64,000 nucleotides of DNA from contig OX485803.1 in NCBI GenBank assembly GCA_950295325.1, forward strand, positions 69,331,554-69,395,553, given 5' to 3'. The notes below the pieces were generated by a model. That model ran no database searches, was not told the origin of the DNA, and was given only the letters and a program-made list of their open reading frames with translations. This DNA is from Polytrichum commune. Taxonomy: Eukaryota; Streptophyta; Polytrichopsida; Polytrichales; Polytrichaceae. Of this stretch, positions 35,442 to 47,739 are shown piece after piece (within the stretch, counting starts at the first letter, position 1; each line of letters begins with the position of its first letter). The position numbers and the translations under genes are program-made.

Positions 35442-37235
35442 AGTAGAGGCACCTATTCCCAAATCCTGATCCGGCCCCATCGGCAATCAACAGGGTAGCA
35501 AAATATCGATCAGGATGGGATTGAATTTCGATCATTTTGAGGCTGAATTTTTGATTAGGCCGGAACCAATAGTTTCATGACACGTGACCAGGATTTGAGT
35601 CCTAAAGTGAGGAGGAATGAGCGGTTAAGTCAGACTCTAGACATTGGTAATATGATCGGGCCAACTTTTGGCTTCAAAAATTCGTGGTAATTTCAATTCA
35701 AGGCATAAAATTACCCAAAAAAATCCCATCCTCTTCATTCTTATCTTCCGGCACAGGAAAAGTTTGCACCATCTTGTACTTCTCCACATCTGGCGTAAAA
35801 TCTCTTAAGTGATCGGTTATGGGCGCCTCTACTCTATAACCGATAGAATAAGAGAGCATGCATATGTTTAAAAGAAGTATAACATATCAAATAAGAGAGT
35901 TTACGTAATAATACACATGAACTTTAACTTTGTTTGCCTTAAGAAATATATAGTAGCGGTGCCTATTCTCAATTAGTTACCCATCAACAATATATAGGGT
36001 ACAACAATTTTGATCAGGCTCGGATTGAAGTTCTGATCACGCTGGGACTAAATTTTGATTGGGCCAATATCAATAGTGCAATGAGACATGTCATGGTCTT
36101 GTGTGCTAAAGTGAAAAGAATGAGCCGTTTAAATAAGCGGTTATGGCATACTCTAGACATTCGTAATATGTGTGGGCCAACTATTGGCTTTAATAAATCA
36201 TAGTAATCTCAAGAATCAAATTACTAAAAAATTTGCAACCCTCTTGATTTCTTTCTTCCTACACGGGTTAAAATTGCACCACCTTAGATTTATCCAAATT
36301 TGGCACAAAATATTTTAAGTGATCAGTTATGGGCGCATCTACTATAGATCTCATCTGTGTCATCGTTGCATGACCCTAGTGAGCAACTAAATGGAATTGG
36401 TCAACTTTGGATGCCTTGACCTTAAATAAAATATTTAGTGTGGTGTTGCTTTGCATTTTCACCCTCCCCCATAAGTAGGTGTCACGAAACTTCACCCCTT
36501 GAGATTTCGGTGGGGTTTTCCCCATCAACCAAAAAACCATCCCTACCTTCATCCAATCTATGTATAGAAGAGGTACCTATTCCCGATCAGGACCCCATCA
36601 ACAATCTATAGGGTGCCATAGTTCTAATCATGTTTGGGACTCAATTTCAATCAAGTTGGAACCAATAGTGCCATGACACATATCATGTTTTGAGTGCGAA
36701 TGTGAGGAGGAATGAATGACTTAAATGAGTGGTTATGGTAGACTTGAGACATTGATAATATGTTTGAGCCAACTTTTGGTTTAAAAAAACCATAGTAATT
36801 TCAAAACTAAGGAATAAAATTACTGAAAAAACTTGCAGTCCTCGCAATTTCTATCTTCCTACATGGGAAAATTTTGCACCACCTTATAGTTCTCTGGACT
36901 TGGTGCAAAATCTCTTAAGTGATCATATATGGATGCCTCTACTCAAGACCACGTTATCCATGTGACTTTATTCACTTGCATGCAATGTATAATAGAGGCG
37001 CCTACTCCTAATCGCCATCGGCGATCTATAGGGTATCAAAACTTTGATAAGATTGGGATTGAATTTTGAACGGGCTGGAACCAATTTCTCATCGGGCTAG
37101 GAGTAAATTCCAATCAGACCATAATCAATAGTGCCATGATACATGTCCTAGTTTTGAGTACTAATATGAGGAGGATTGAGCAATTATAACAAACTCTAGG
37201 CATTGGTAGTATGTTCGGGCCAACTTTTGGCTTCA
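35442..37235. repeat. Cluster of four copies of a 392-bp MITE-like repeat
   Basis: Copies are at 35442-35833, 35952-36343, 36566-36943 and 36991-about 37235 (truncated). The first two are both 392 bp. Starts read AGTAGAGGC(A/G)CCTA and ends read GGGCGCCTCTACT, so termini are inverted over about 12 bases. Shared internal marks include GGGCCAACT(T)TTGGCTT and CTTAAGTGATC. No coding capacity and no clear target duplication were seen. Confidence 0.7.
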
Positions 37236-37239
37236 TCCA

Positions 37240-39300
37240 TCATCCATTCATTTTCATCATGTGTCTTGTAAGAGCCATGTACTTCATCTATATGATATGT
37301 ATGAATTGCATCTACAAAGTTAAACTTGTGCATCCATGTGAAAGGATTAACATGGTAAACTACAAATTACTACAAATACTACATGGGAGGGGCAGAGTTT
37401 TTACCGCGGCCATAACCATCTCCCGGTCTTAGACAAAAAACACTGCTCCTCTGTACATTATAGATTCCCTAGCTCACTAATTGTTTTTCTTCTTTAAAAG
37501 TTTTTTTTCCGGGAGAAAATGCTTTATTACCATACGTGACTTTTGAACAAGAATCATTTGTGCCATTTTGGATGGATTAATTATACAAACCACAAGTTTA
37601 TATGAAACTCGAGGTCGTATATGGCCCCAAATGCATTAAGGGGTTAAGTTCTTTTCTACAACTAATCATATCAAGCATTCACCTGTGAATCAATTCAATA
37701 GCGTATGCAAGTGGAGAACATAAGGTCAAAGCATCCATAGTCAATCATGTCCATTTAACCACTCATTAGACTGCTTGCAATTCCAACATGGATGAGATCT
37801 ATTAGGGTTCATGCAAACGGAGTTAAGGTTTATGTGGCGGCGACTTTGTGTTCACTGAGCAAACCAAAATAGATGGCACAATGAGTATGAATGTTATTAG
37901 CTGCTAATTATAATTGTTTGCCAAAATTTGTTGTGATGTGAGTGGGTTGACATAAGGCTTCCGACTTTGGATGTGTGTGTTATTGTGCAAACTCTCTTCT
38001 TCTATCCATTATATATGCCTCAACTTAGTGTCATCAATGCTACTTGTCTTGGTCAATACTAATTGCAAACTACTTCAGGGCTTTATCTTGGATGAATGCT
38101 CTCACCTCTTGTTTTTGAGCAATATGTCATAAATATTTTTCGAATGATACAGTCACCAAGCCGTAGGAAGTGTTTCTTATGTGATTATAGTGCTTGGAAA
38201 GCTTTTGGGGTGTTTCGTGTTGGAGGTGCATTAGTGTACATTTGGAGCATCGTTTGGTGTTTGGTGTTTGGAGTTTTGGAGGCATGGGACATTGCTTGGT
38301 ATTGGAGTTTCAGAGACTTGAAACATCGATTGTTGTTTAGAATTTTGAGGACTTGAAGCATTGTACGTGTTCAGGTGTATATTTGGAGTTTGTAAATGTT
38401 GCATTGAATGATTCTAATGTTTTAACGTATATTTGATACAGTGGAGTATTTATTTGAGTTGGTTGGATGTAATTGTACATATTTGAGGGTACGAAAAGTC
38501 AATTGAATTGAAGAAGCTCCGATTTGAATGGATTAAAATTAGAAACGAGCATTGGAATTGAAGAGGGTATGATTTAAATACATTACAGGGTGCAAAAACA
38601 CATTTCAATTGAAGAGTATGTGATTTGATTGTGTTCAGGATGCCAAAATAGATTTGATACTAATACAAGATGTGTTATGTTGTGATAAATGTTATTTCTG
38701 CAATAATTTTATAATGAGAGTTTCCAATGTGATATATCTATTACACTTTAATGTCAATATATGTGTTATTGACAATATATCATTATTTGGATCCAAATGT
38801 TACAAAAACTACTTCAATCATAGGACCTCCAGAGTGAGTCGGATATTTTTTAGTACTAAACAAATAAAAATCTTAGCTAGTATATAAATTGACTTCATCT
38901 AAGTACTTTCATATTGAACACTTAGTGGTGAATGTAAGGATGGGGGAGAAAACATACGTATGGACTTTAATCTTCATTAACCAATCACCGTGCCAACCAC
39001 TAGAGCCATTATTTTACGCGTGGATATTTCTTCGCAAATTTTTATTTACCTCATCAATTAAAAACTATGGCAATGATATATATAAATCTACATAACTACT
39101 CAAAAATAAAATTCATCCGCATCTTCAAATAGGGAAATATTACATATTGATCAATTGTTGGTTGTCATGAACAATATTTTAATATCAAAATTTCAGTATG
39201 AAGATTGATGTCAAACAATATATTTGTATGGAGATTGATGTCAAACGTGCAAATGATTGTGTTGGATAATGGTTTGTAATTTCATTTTAGTCAATTTTAA
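37240..39300. other. Gene-free stretch
   Basis: AT-rich intergenic DNA. Around 38215-38400 short imperfect repeats of TTTGGAG and TTGGTGTTT occur. No supported coding region. Confidence 0.4.
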
Positions 39301-39311
39301 TCGGTTAGTGG

Positions 39312-39723
39312 CACGGGGAGGTCACTCCATTGTCAAGTTGAAAACCACGTGCGAACAAAAAAAATCTACTTTTTCTAAGTTGCATCAACAAAATGGGTCA
39401 AAATTTTATCAAAAAAAGATTGTGAGTACATATACATGGTATCTATTACATAGTAAAAATTGATAACCAAAATTGATAATTTTTTTTCTTCTAGAAAACA
39501 TACCGTTTCTAACTAGAATGACGCAGAATTGAACTAAAAAAATTACTAGAAAAAATGGAGATGACTAAAAATTTCAAAAAAAAATACCAAAGATATTATC
39601 AATGGATATGTATATATAGAAAAAATATCATAAATTTTAAAATTATCTATGGCATATAATATAGGGGTAGCAAACTTTGTTCGCACGTGGTTTTCAACTT
39701 GACAATGGAGTGACCTCCCCGTG
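39312..39723. mobile_element. hAT-like MITE with long perfect inverted termini
   Basis: The termini begin CACGGGGAGGTCACTCC and continue as an inverted repeat of about 48 bp (39312-39359 against 39676-39723). An 8-bp duplication GTTAGTGG flanks it (39304-39311 and 39724-39731), the size generated by hAT transposases. At 412 bp with an AT-rich centre it is non-autonomous. A lone right-end match (AGTGACCTCCCCGTG) lies at 63829-63843. Confidence 0.85.
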
Positions 39724-40206
39724 GTTAGTGGTAGATGATATAGCATCATACCTGTGTCATATATCAAACATAAAATTCAATACTAAAATATTCATACAGA
39801 AGATTCAATACTAAATATTCATGTGCGTCATATATGCTTCGTGTAGAGTAAGATGAATGGTTTGGCACCATTTCACTATGGTAAATGTACCGGAATACCC
39901 ACACTGTATTGGTTCATAAATATCATGATCTGAACCATAATTCTTCATAGCCTCTATTTCATAAACACATACATCTCGTACATCCAGTCCTTATTGAAAT
40001 TCGATAGCTCTACATCCACCACCATTCGATAGCTTCTCCAAATAGATGAAGCTCGTTCCTTCATTTCACTTGCAATCACTCACCCTACAGATGAGTTAAG
40101 AATATAATCCACAGACACACGAATGATGAAACATGATATCACATGATATTGACAAACAAAATGCAGGAGAATAACATTGGAGGAATCTTAAACTTCATGG
40201 AACTAA

Positions 40207-40741
40207 GGGCCGCTTTACACCTAGAGGCCGGGCCACTTCCCCTTGAGGCCGATTGCATGAAATTTCAGCCCCTTTTGGGTTGGAGGCCGGCCTCAACTAC
40301 ACGGTATAATAAGATTATGATGGAGGTCAATTTTCCCATATGTAAAGGCTTTAGGGCCAAGAAGCTAGGTCGATTTAATAAATCTAGTATAATCCAACGG
40401 ATCTAGGATAATCTAGCATAGAGCCGTTCATATTCCCACATAATCCAATGGATATGCTTCGCTTTAAAAATCATATTTTATTTAAAGAAGTTTTATTTAT
40501 TGAAATTTGACATTGGTTCCGAGGCCAAGAATTGGCCCTTCATTTTGGGTGCACCCAATTCAACGAGCTCGGGCCGTGTCACACCACGCATTTTTGGATT
40601 AAAAATTTCATACCACCAAATCGGCCCAACCTCTAGGTGTAAAGGGGTTGGGGCTGATTTCAGCCTTTTGGCCAATCACAAGTGAGGATTTCAAGCCTCT
40701 TACACAACGAATTGACCAGGCCTCTAGGTGTAAAGCGGCCC
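40207..40741. mobile_element. PIF/Harbinger-like MITE
   Basis: The ends read GGGCCGCTTTACACCTAGAG inward from both sides (inverted repeat of about 23 bp). A TAA duplication flanks it (40204-40206 and 40742-40744), the usual 3-bp target of PIF/Harbinger elements. It is 535 bp with no transposase. An internal CCAACCTCTAGGTGTAAAG (about 40628) echoes the termini. Confidence 0.8.
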
Positions 40742-40957
40742 TAAAACCATGTGTGGATGGAAAACTTCTTCTTGCCAGGTGGCAGTGGGTGTGGAGAATA
40801 CCATCGAGCTGTGTGAAAGGATTTTGTTGATTGCCCATAGTGTTCCATGTAAACATGTCCATGGGCCTTTTTGGTGCAGGTATTATATAATAAGAATCGG
40901 ATTATAGCTAGGGTTAGGGTGGGAAGGGGGCAAAAGAATGTGAAGGCAGGCATGTAA

Positions 40958-41461
40958 GGGCCACCTCACACACGAGACTGAGAGCCCGTGACCATTGCAC
41001 TTCAAGCACTCTCATTGGTGGAAAAGGCGGAGCCGGTCCAAGTTCCCTTCACACTACGCTTGAGGGACCAACGGAATGAGTATGTGAATGCAAGATGGAT
41101 GTAAAGTCTATATGGATTCCTACGTGGTATCAAATGGATCATGTTTCATGATCACTTGGACTATTGTCAAAAATCACCTCTTGGAGGTAGGCCTAACACA
41201 AAACCGGGAGACCATGGCACTTCGAACGCTCACAACCATTGATATATTCTATTCTATCATGTGTGAGGTACCCACATGGATAGAAATTCATTGAAATAGC
41301 ATTTGGTTGAGGGCCCGGCCACATATGACTTCACACTACACTTGAGGGTTTATGAGCACACTACATGATTTCGGAGGTGTCTTGGGATGGCCTTTGGAAA
41401 CTTTCATTTGGGCTCCCTCAATTTCATGGTCACAGCTCTTTGCTTGTGTGTGAAGTGGCCC
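40958..41461. mobile_element. MITE family 1, copy A
   Basis: The ends are GGGCCACCTCACACACGAG and, inverted, GGGCCACTTCACACACAAG. Flanks are TAA (left) and TGA (right), a near-match 3-bp duplication. Further copies lie at 46096-46529, 51510-52026 and (minus, truncated) about 61836-62468. The family is PIF/Harbinger-like by termini; the assignment is tentative. Confidence 0.6.
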
Positions 41462-41469
41462 TGAGTCCT

Positions 41470-44400
41470 AGTTGGTAGTGGAGCAATCTTGATGTTAGAA
41501 TATCACATGTCCGAGATGACCCTAAACTACCGGATTACAGTGGAGGGGTACCCAAACCGATCAAAGTGGTTGGCGGTTTGATTCTTGGCTGTGAAATCAT
41601 CTCTCTACTTGACGGAAACTAGTCAGGTAGTCAAGCGCCTCATGTGTTCCAAAAAGAAAAAGATGTTAGAATATCTCCCTCCAACAAGATATGTTCTACA
41701 TGTAATAGTGACCAAAAACACTCAAATGGCCTTTCTAAATCCTATGTCCCCTTGTAAAGTTGCCATCCTCACAAAATAATGAAAATCAATTTATAATTAA
41801 TTATAGCTTTATCTTTTGTGAGTAGAGCAATATGTAAAGTATCGTGTTTGGAGTCAAACTTATCACTAAAAGTTAGTTTCCATGTAGGCTGCTTGCCACC
41901 AAATTCTAGTAGAAATGTAAATTCCACCTATAGAAACTAACCTGACACATCATCTACTATGATCTTCTAAAAATGTATTTCTATGTATAGAATATATGAT
42001 AACCATTGAGATTTTCATACTTATCAATTTTATTTGAGTAGTTATAGTTTAGGTTATCTATGTGTTAAATTATGTGGAGTTGGGGAATGCCTTCACATTT
42101 CAAATTAGTTCATTAGGCACACAAACTCTTACCACAATAACTTTCTAATGGGTGCTCATCAATTAGGGCTATTTATTATTTTACCACAATTAAATTACTA
42201 TGTGTGGATTACTGTGCTAAGTGCCACTAATTCTATTTGTCACTGTGATGACATTGTGTTTAGTGTCCTAGGGTATTTATGTCATTGTGGTAACTTTTCT
42301 AGTGACACTTCTTATGAATAAGCTTACAAGTATTGTCTTCTCAACTTACATGTCTCTAATGAAATACTCACAATGTTGGGTATATTTTGCATCCTAACAT
42401 TTTTGAAACAAACTATTGTCATGGATGAGTGAAACCGAGATGAAAGACCATCTTAGTATTTGCAACAATTTAAAGTTATATTGCCCATTTTTATTTTTAT
42501 TTTTACGAAGAAACAACAAATACTATTAGGTTTACATTTAGTGTTGGTGACACTTCACTAATTGTTTACAGTTAGTATTGAGCAAGACAAATAGAACTGG
42601 TGACACTAAATACAATACTAAATGTAGTTCTAAACCTGAAGAAATAGCAAAATATTTGTGAGCCTAAGTAAAATTTCAATGGACGCTTACCGGTAGAGTC
42701 ACCAATAAGTTTCACGAGTGGCAAGTTTTCTAATGATAGTATGGGAATAGATATAGCATGTCTTCGTGTTATGGCTATAATGCATAGCCTTCCCGCAGGG
42801 TGGGGGGAGCACTCATAATAAATTTTTGGAGACACTTGCAATAACCACTTATTTTCAAGGGGGGGGGGGATTATCTTTGGGGATTACAACATCCAAAACC
42901 CTAAAACCATAATTCATCTACAAATTTGAAATAGATAAAATTAATTTTCATCCACCCATTTGAGCCTACGTAGAATTTAACATAGGATACCCTTATTCAA
43001 GGATATTTTTTAAAAAATAAAAATAATATAATTACACATGTTACAAAACTGGAATTTTTTTTATAAAAGGTTTCCAACATTAATTCAACCCCTATATTTT
43101 ACCTCGAATTGCTATTAAACACCTTATATTTAATTGCACATCATTTCTAAAATACTGCCAATGCCCCCTTAGGATAGCCTCTTTTGAGCAACCACTCAAA
43201 AGAGCAGTGAAAGGGTGAGATGAACCGCTCAAGATTTCAGATAATTAATGGAACTTTGATAAACAAAGTGATGTTGAATTGAATCTCGTCAAATACCTTG
43301 ATAGATCAAGTTTATTCTTCTTTTCATTAAGAAACACTTGTGATTGAACTACTCAACTGGGAGTGTTGAAATTAATTATCATAAAGAAAGGAACTATAGT
43401 TTGTAATTTTAATAATAGAATAATATTTTATTATTACGTTGTGTTTGAGATGTGTTATGATGACATGTCATTAAGTATGAGTAAATTTGATTTTATGATT
43501 ATGTCAATGTAATTAAACTTATTGTATGCATTATTAGTATAATTATAAGAATCATATTTGTATCTCAAGTGGTAACACTTGAGGTAAACGAAGAAAAACT
43601 CAAGAACATGCATTTTTTACATTAATTCTCATTACTACTATACCTTACCAAAGAAATGATTTACACCAAATAACATACTTATAATGATATCAAAATATTA
43701 TTGATGCAAGTGTATGTATGAATGATTTGAGATTGAATTTTATATATTACAATATTCAAAAAGTGAACTATTAGTTTTGACCTTCTTTGAGAGACTTAAT
43801 TCAGGCTCTCAAAGAGCTCTTTTGTCATCAATAATTAATGATATTGATTCATATGACTTAGTTTTGAATGACATGGTTGGACCTTTAGGATATTGATACA
43901 CCTCTAAAACTCACTCTATTTTAGTTGTTCTCATGATCAATAAGCTTTACATTGAGAGTAGTGAAAATTAAGATTAAAATTGTTTAACTTTAAACAAGAA
44001 TATTCAAATCATAAGGACAAAGAGAGGTTAATAATTTATTAAATGTTTGCGACTAAGCATATTAACGAGGCACGGTATTCTCAAGCGATTATGAATTTAC
44101 ATGATGTTACATCATAAGTCTTCTTAGCTTATTACAAAGGAACGACCCACGGTATTCATCACAAGCATGTGAGATGCCAATACCATTTGATGATTTGTTG
44201 GTCAACCTTTATACAACTAAACAACACCTTTGCAATAATCACATCGACTACGCCTCCACCCATTGAAATTTTAGTGTGACTTACACATTGATTATTGTAA
44301 GTTGTCAATATGATGTAGCTTTCATAAAATTGGGACCCAATACAGTAAACATCTTCAAGTTTAATGCAGCAATAGAGTTATCACGTCGTGTTGATTCGAG

Positions 44401-45225
44401 TGGTCTACATAACAATTTGTCATGAAACACCAATTATCATATGCCACCTAGTGATTGCAAGACATTTAATATGGGTTCATGATGAACAGTGTGGGTCATA
44501 CGAAATCAAATATGTAGTATAATGCACTTACTCAACAAGACATGATGATAAATTATTACCATATTCAAAGCCCAAGAACAAGAGCACCTGCAATTCCCAC
44601 GCCATGAATTGGGTCAAGAGGTCTATTGTCACATGATACGAACGTACCTCTCAATGACATTCAATCAACATACAAAATTTCATCCTTGCATGTTTTCTTA
44701 AATGATTTTAACTAGACTAATTCATAGTATTTATAGCTAATGCCGGTGTCAAATCAACTTAAACAAGTAACATATAGACTACATACTATAAAAGCCTTGG
44801 GACTAGTTGGTCAACCTCGAGCAACTAAAAGTACTTATACAACCCCCACAATAGTCCCCCCCCCCCCTTAAACTAAGTTGGCCAAGGCTAGACACCCACC
44901 CCTTTGAGTTGGGCCCCACCAACATTACCCAAGGTGATAACATAATCATTCATATTACAACATGTATTTTTCTTTCTAAGATGACATGACCCTTGAATTA
45001 GCATTAGGGACCCCAAATTATTCTACACTAATGATGGTAGTTAGAGTCACATATGTAATAATGTCACTTACCCTAAATCGAGGTGCATGTTAAGTTATAC
45101 TAATGATCAACAACTTCACCATTAGTGTCACCTCATGACATTGGGTGTTCAAGTGCGCTTAGTTATATATTGGCATTAGTATGTTCAACAATGTTATGAT
45201 GCATATGCCTATGTCACCTCCCCTT
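41470..45225. other. Gene-free, AT-rich stretch with dispersed repeats
   Basis: Holds an imperfect inverted repeat around 42210-42260 against 42580-42620 (sharing CTATTTGTC/GACAAATAG), a G-run at 42859-42869 and a C-run near 44863. At about 44995-45215 lies an inverted copy of the repeat seen at 50177 and 53716. No coding region recognised. Confidence 0.45.
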
Positions 45226-45229
45226 AACT

Positions 45230-46095
45230 ATCTTGACCGTTTTTCAATTCTAGCAAGGGTCACGAGCGCTAATCCTTCACATTCCACCCATGTGAATGGT
45301 TAGCTCCCAATATCTTGGACCTCCAAGCTCATAGATGGGTGACCAACTCTCCTACACTTGCATTTGGGGTCTCCCCTTAGTCGGTAGCCAATGGTAAGAT
45401 GTGAATTTTCATCCATGGAAGTCCAATCTTTAGTTGATCATCGGGTTGCCGGAGCAACACCACAACAACCCGAACCATACTAGGCAACTATGCCCCCACA
45501 TTGGACCAACGCCGATGGAGACCGTGCCTTTCAGCCTCGGGTGGGTTCGGCTAGCCATGTTGCCTCACCCATATAAGCCTCTAGGACTTTGGGCAGGGCC
45601 CCTGCCCCACCGTCAAGAAACCTTTTGTTTCTCCTAAGAGTTGGGCCCAAGTAAAAATTTTCCTTTAGCCCCTGGGGTTGGAAGCCCCCGACAGCTTTAG
45701 ACCTTCATAACTTTGTCATGTGATCCCTATTTCTATCAAGCAACCACTACATCGACACCTACTCTTTGCGTAGATGTCGTTAAATGCCTCACTTGCTCCA
45801 TTTAGGTAAGTATTAAAGAAGTTATGGCTATTCTAACCTCGGCAGTGCCGGGCACTACTCCCAGGTCACTGCTCTCCCATGGCGCAGTCCATGTGCAGCG
45901 CCCCACTCAAATTGCCATATCTTCTAGTGAACACCTCCAATTGAGGTGTTCTTAAGCATTCTTACCCTCGTGACTCCTAGTCTCAATGGGTGGGAGGCGT
46001 TCTTAACGCCTGGGGCCCTCTGACCAATGGCGCCACAAGTCCCGGGTGTCACTCCGGGGTCCCCCTTGTGCCCATGGTATTTCGGGCACTCCTCA
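45230..46095 (-). repeat. Chromovirus LTR fragment, inverse orientation
   Basis: The reverse complement resembles 14560-15470 of the LTR at 13760-15490, for example GGGACCCCGGAGTGACACCC and ATGAGGAGTGCC. It is diverged and lacks the LTR 5' end. At 46095 it abuts MITE family 1 copy B, forming a chimeric junction. Confidence 0.7.
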
Positions 46096-46529
46096 TGGAG
46101 AGGTGCACAACAAAGCTGGTCCAAGTTCACTTCACACTACGTTTGAGGGACCAACAAAGTAAGTGATGCAAGATGGATGTAAAGTTTACATGGATTCCTA
46201 CACGGCATCGAATGGATCATGTTTCAAGACCACTTGGACTGTTTTCAAAAACCACCTCTTGGATGTAGGTCTGACACAAAACTGAGAGACCATTTCACTC
46301 CGAAATCTCACAACCGTTGATTTGTTATATTTTGTCATGTGTGAGGACCCCGCATGAATAAAAACTCACTCAAATATTTGTTGATTGAGGGCCCGGTCAC
46401 ATATGACTTCACACTACACTTGAAGGCCGGTGACTACCCTACATGATTTAGGCAGTGCCTTGGGACGGCCTTTGGACACTTCTTTTGGGCTCTCGCAATT
46501 ACCTGGTCACAAGTCTTGGCTCGTGGCCC
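46096..46529. mobile_element. MITE family 1, copy B (left end missing)
   Basis: From AAGCTGGTCCAAGTT onward it follows copies A and C. It ends GGCTCGTGGCCC followed by TAA. The left terminus is replaced by the LTR fragment. Confidence 0.6.
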
Positions 46530-46754
46530 TAAATCCCATAAGCGGTGTAACTTAGTGGGACTCAACAAAACACAGTGGCAAGTGATATTACACGAACATT
46601 ACTTACGATATTCACCCATATTCAACACCCGGGAATGCACCTGCAATTCGGACGCCAGGAATAAGCTTAGGAGAATGCATTAAAATGTAAGTACACAACA
46701 GATATCTTCTAACAATTCATAAGTTAGTTGGAGACTGCAGGCATCTTAACCTTA

Positions 46755-47737
46755 CAATCAAGACTCTATAAGTGTTACCCCTATAAGCGTCATAATTTTC
46801 ATATATGTTAAGAAAATTTTACTCTTCTACAAAAACACAATTGGTAAGACTAGTGAGTATTATGTGTTAAGTGTTATAACATGCTCTACTCCCTTCTTTG
46901 TTAATTGCCCCTCTATAAGCGTTAATTTTGAGGAAATCAAGGTAATAATATATGAGAGCATACATTTTAAACATGCAATCACATTTATCCCATATTCTTT
47001 GCGAACAATTCAAAATTGTTGGTGGCACACGGGTGTTCTTTCAATCTCTATTGAGTGGGAGATAGAGGGAGCTAGGCGCTTGATAGAGGTTGATGAAGTT
47101 GCTCCTCTACTTCATCAACTGACGTTGTTGTCATCTGATAATGAGGTGGGTGACGTGATGAATGCTCATGAATACCTCATTTATGAGGTGGAGTTTGATC
47201 TAACCCAAACCCTTATGAACCTACCGATGAGGAGTTTTTGGATATGTATTCCTCATAACATCAAGAAATTGATGTTAATGAGCTTATGGTTGATGTGGTA
47301 AAACTAGTTATAAGATTTAGTGTTGCTGAGCGTTCTCTAGAAACTTTGAACATATACTTTGAACAAAGACCAAATGATGCCCTATCACACATCAAGAGCA
47401 TTCAAGGACTCCAGAGGGAAGTTTCATCTCATCATTTGGAAGCTTCTCGTCATACTACTATAGACTCTTTCGGTTGGTTAGTTTAGTTGGAAGAATCTCG
47501 TCAAGTTACGACTATGAAGATTATCTCTTTCAATTAGTTTAGTTGAATTATGTTTTATCATTTGTACTTCCATGTTTTAACTTTTATATAACGTTGTGTT
47601 CTTCATTTTCGAGAAATTTAAGTGTTATTTCTATAAATGTTATTAATCATCGGTATGAAATCTATAAGTGTTACTTGTTAGAATTCTATATACGTTACTT
47701 TTCTGCTACTCCTGGCATGTTTATAGAGTCTTGACTG
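46755..47737 (+). mobile_element. pogo/Emigrant-type element with a transposase remnant
   Basis: The left end is CAATCAAGACTCTATAAG; the inverted right end is CAGTCAAGACTCTATAAA. TA flanks both (46753-46754 and 47738-47739). The CA-TCAAGACTCTATAA termini resemble plant Lemi/Emigrant (pogo-like Tc1/mariner). Inside, near 46995-47040, IQNCWWHTGVL matches the C-terminal NCW-HTGIL motif of Tigger/pogo DDE transposases. Further downstream the frame shifts, and a TAA interrupts PTDEEFLDMYSS and HQEIDVNELMVDVV. The catalytic core is absent, so the 983-bp copy is non-autonomous. Confidence 0.75.
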
Positions 47738-47739
47738 TA

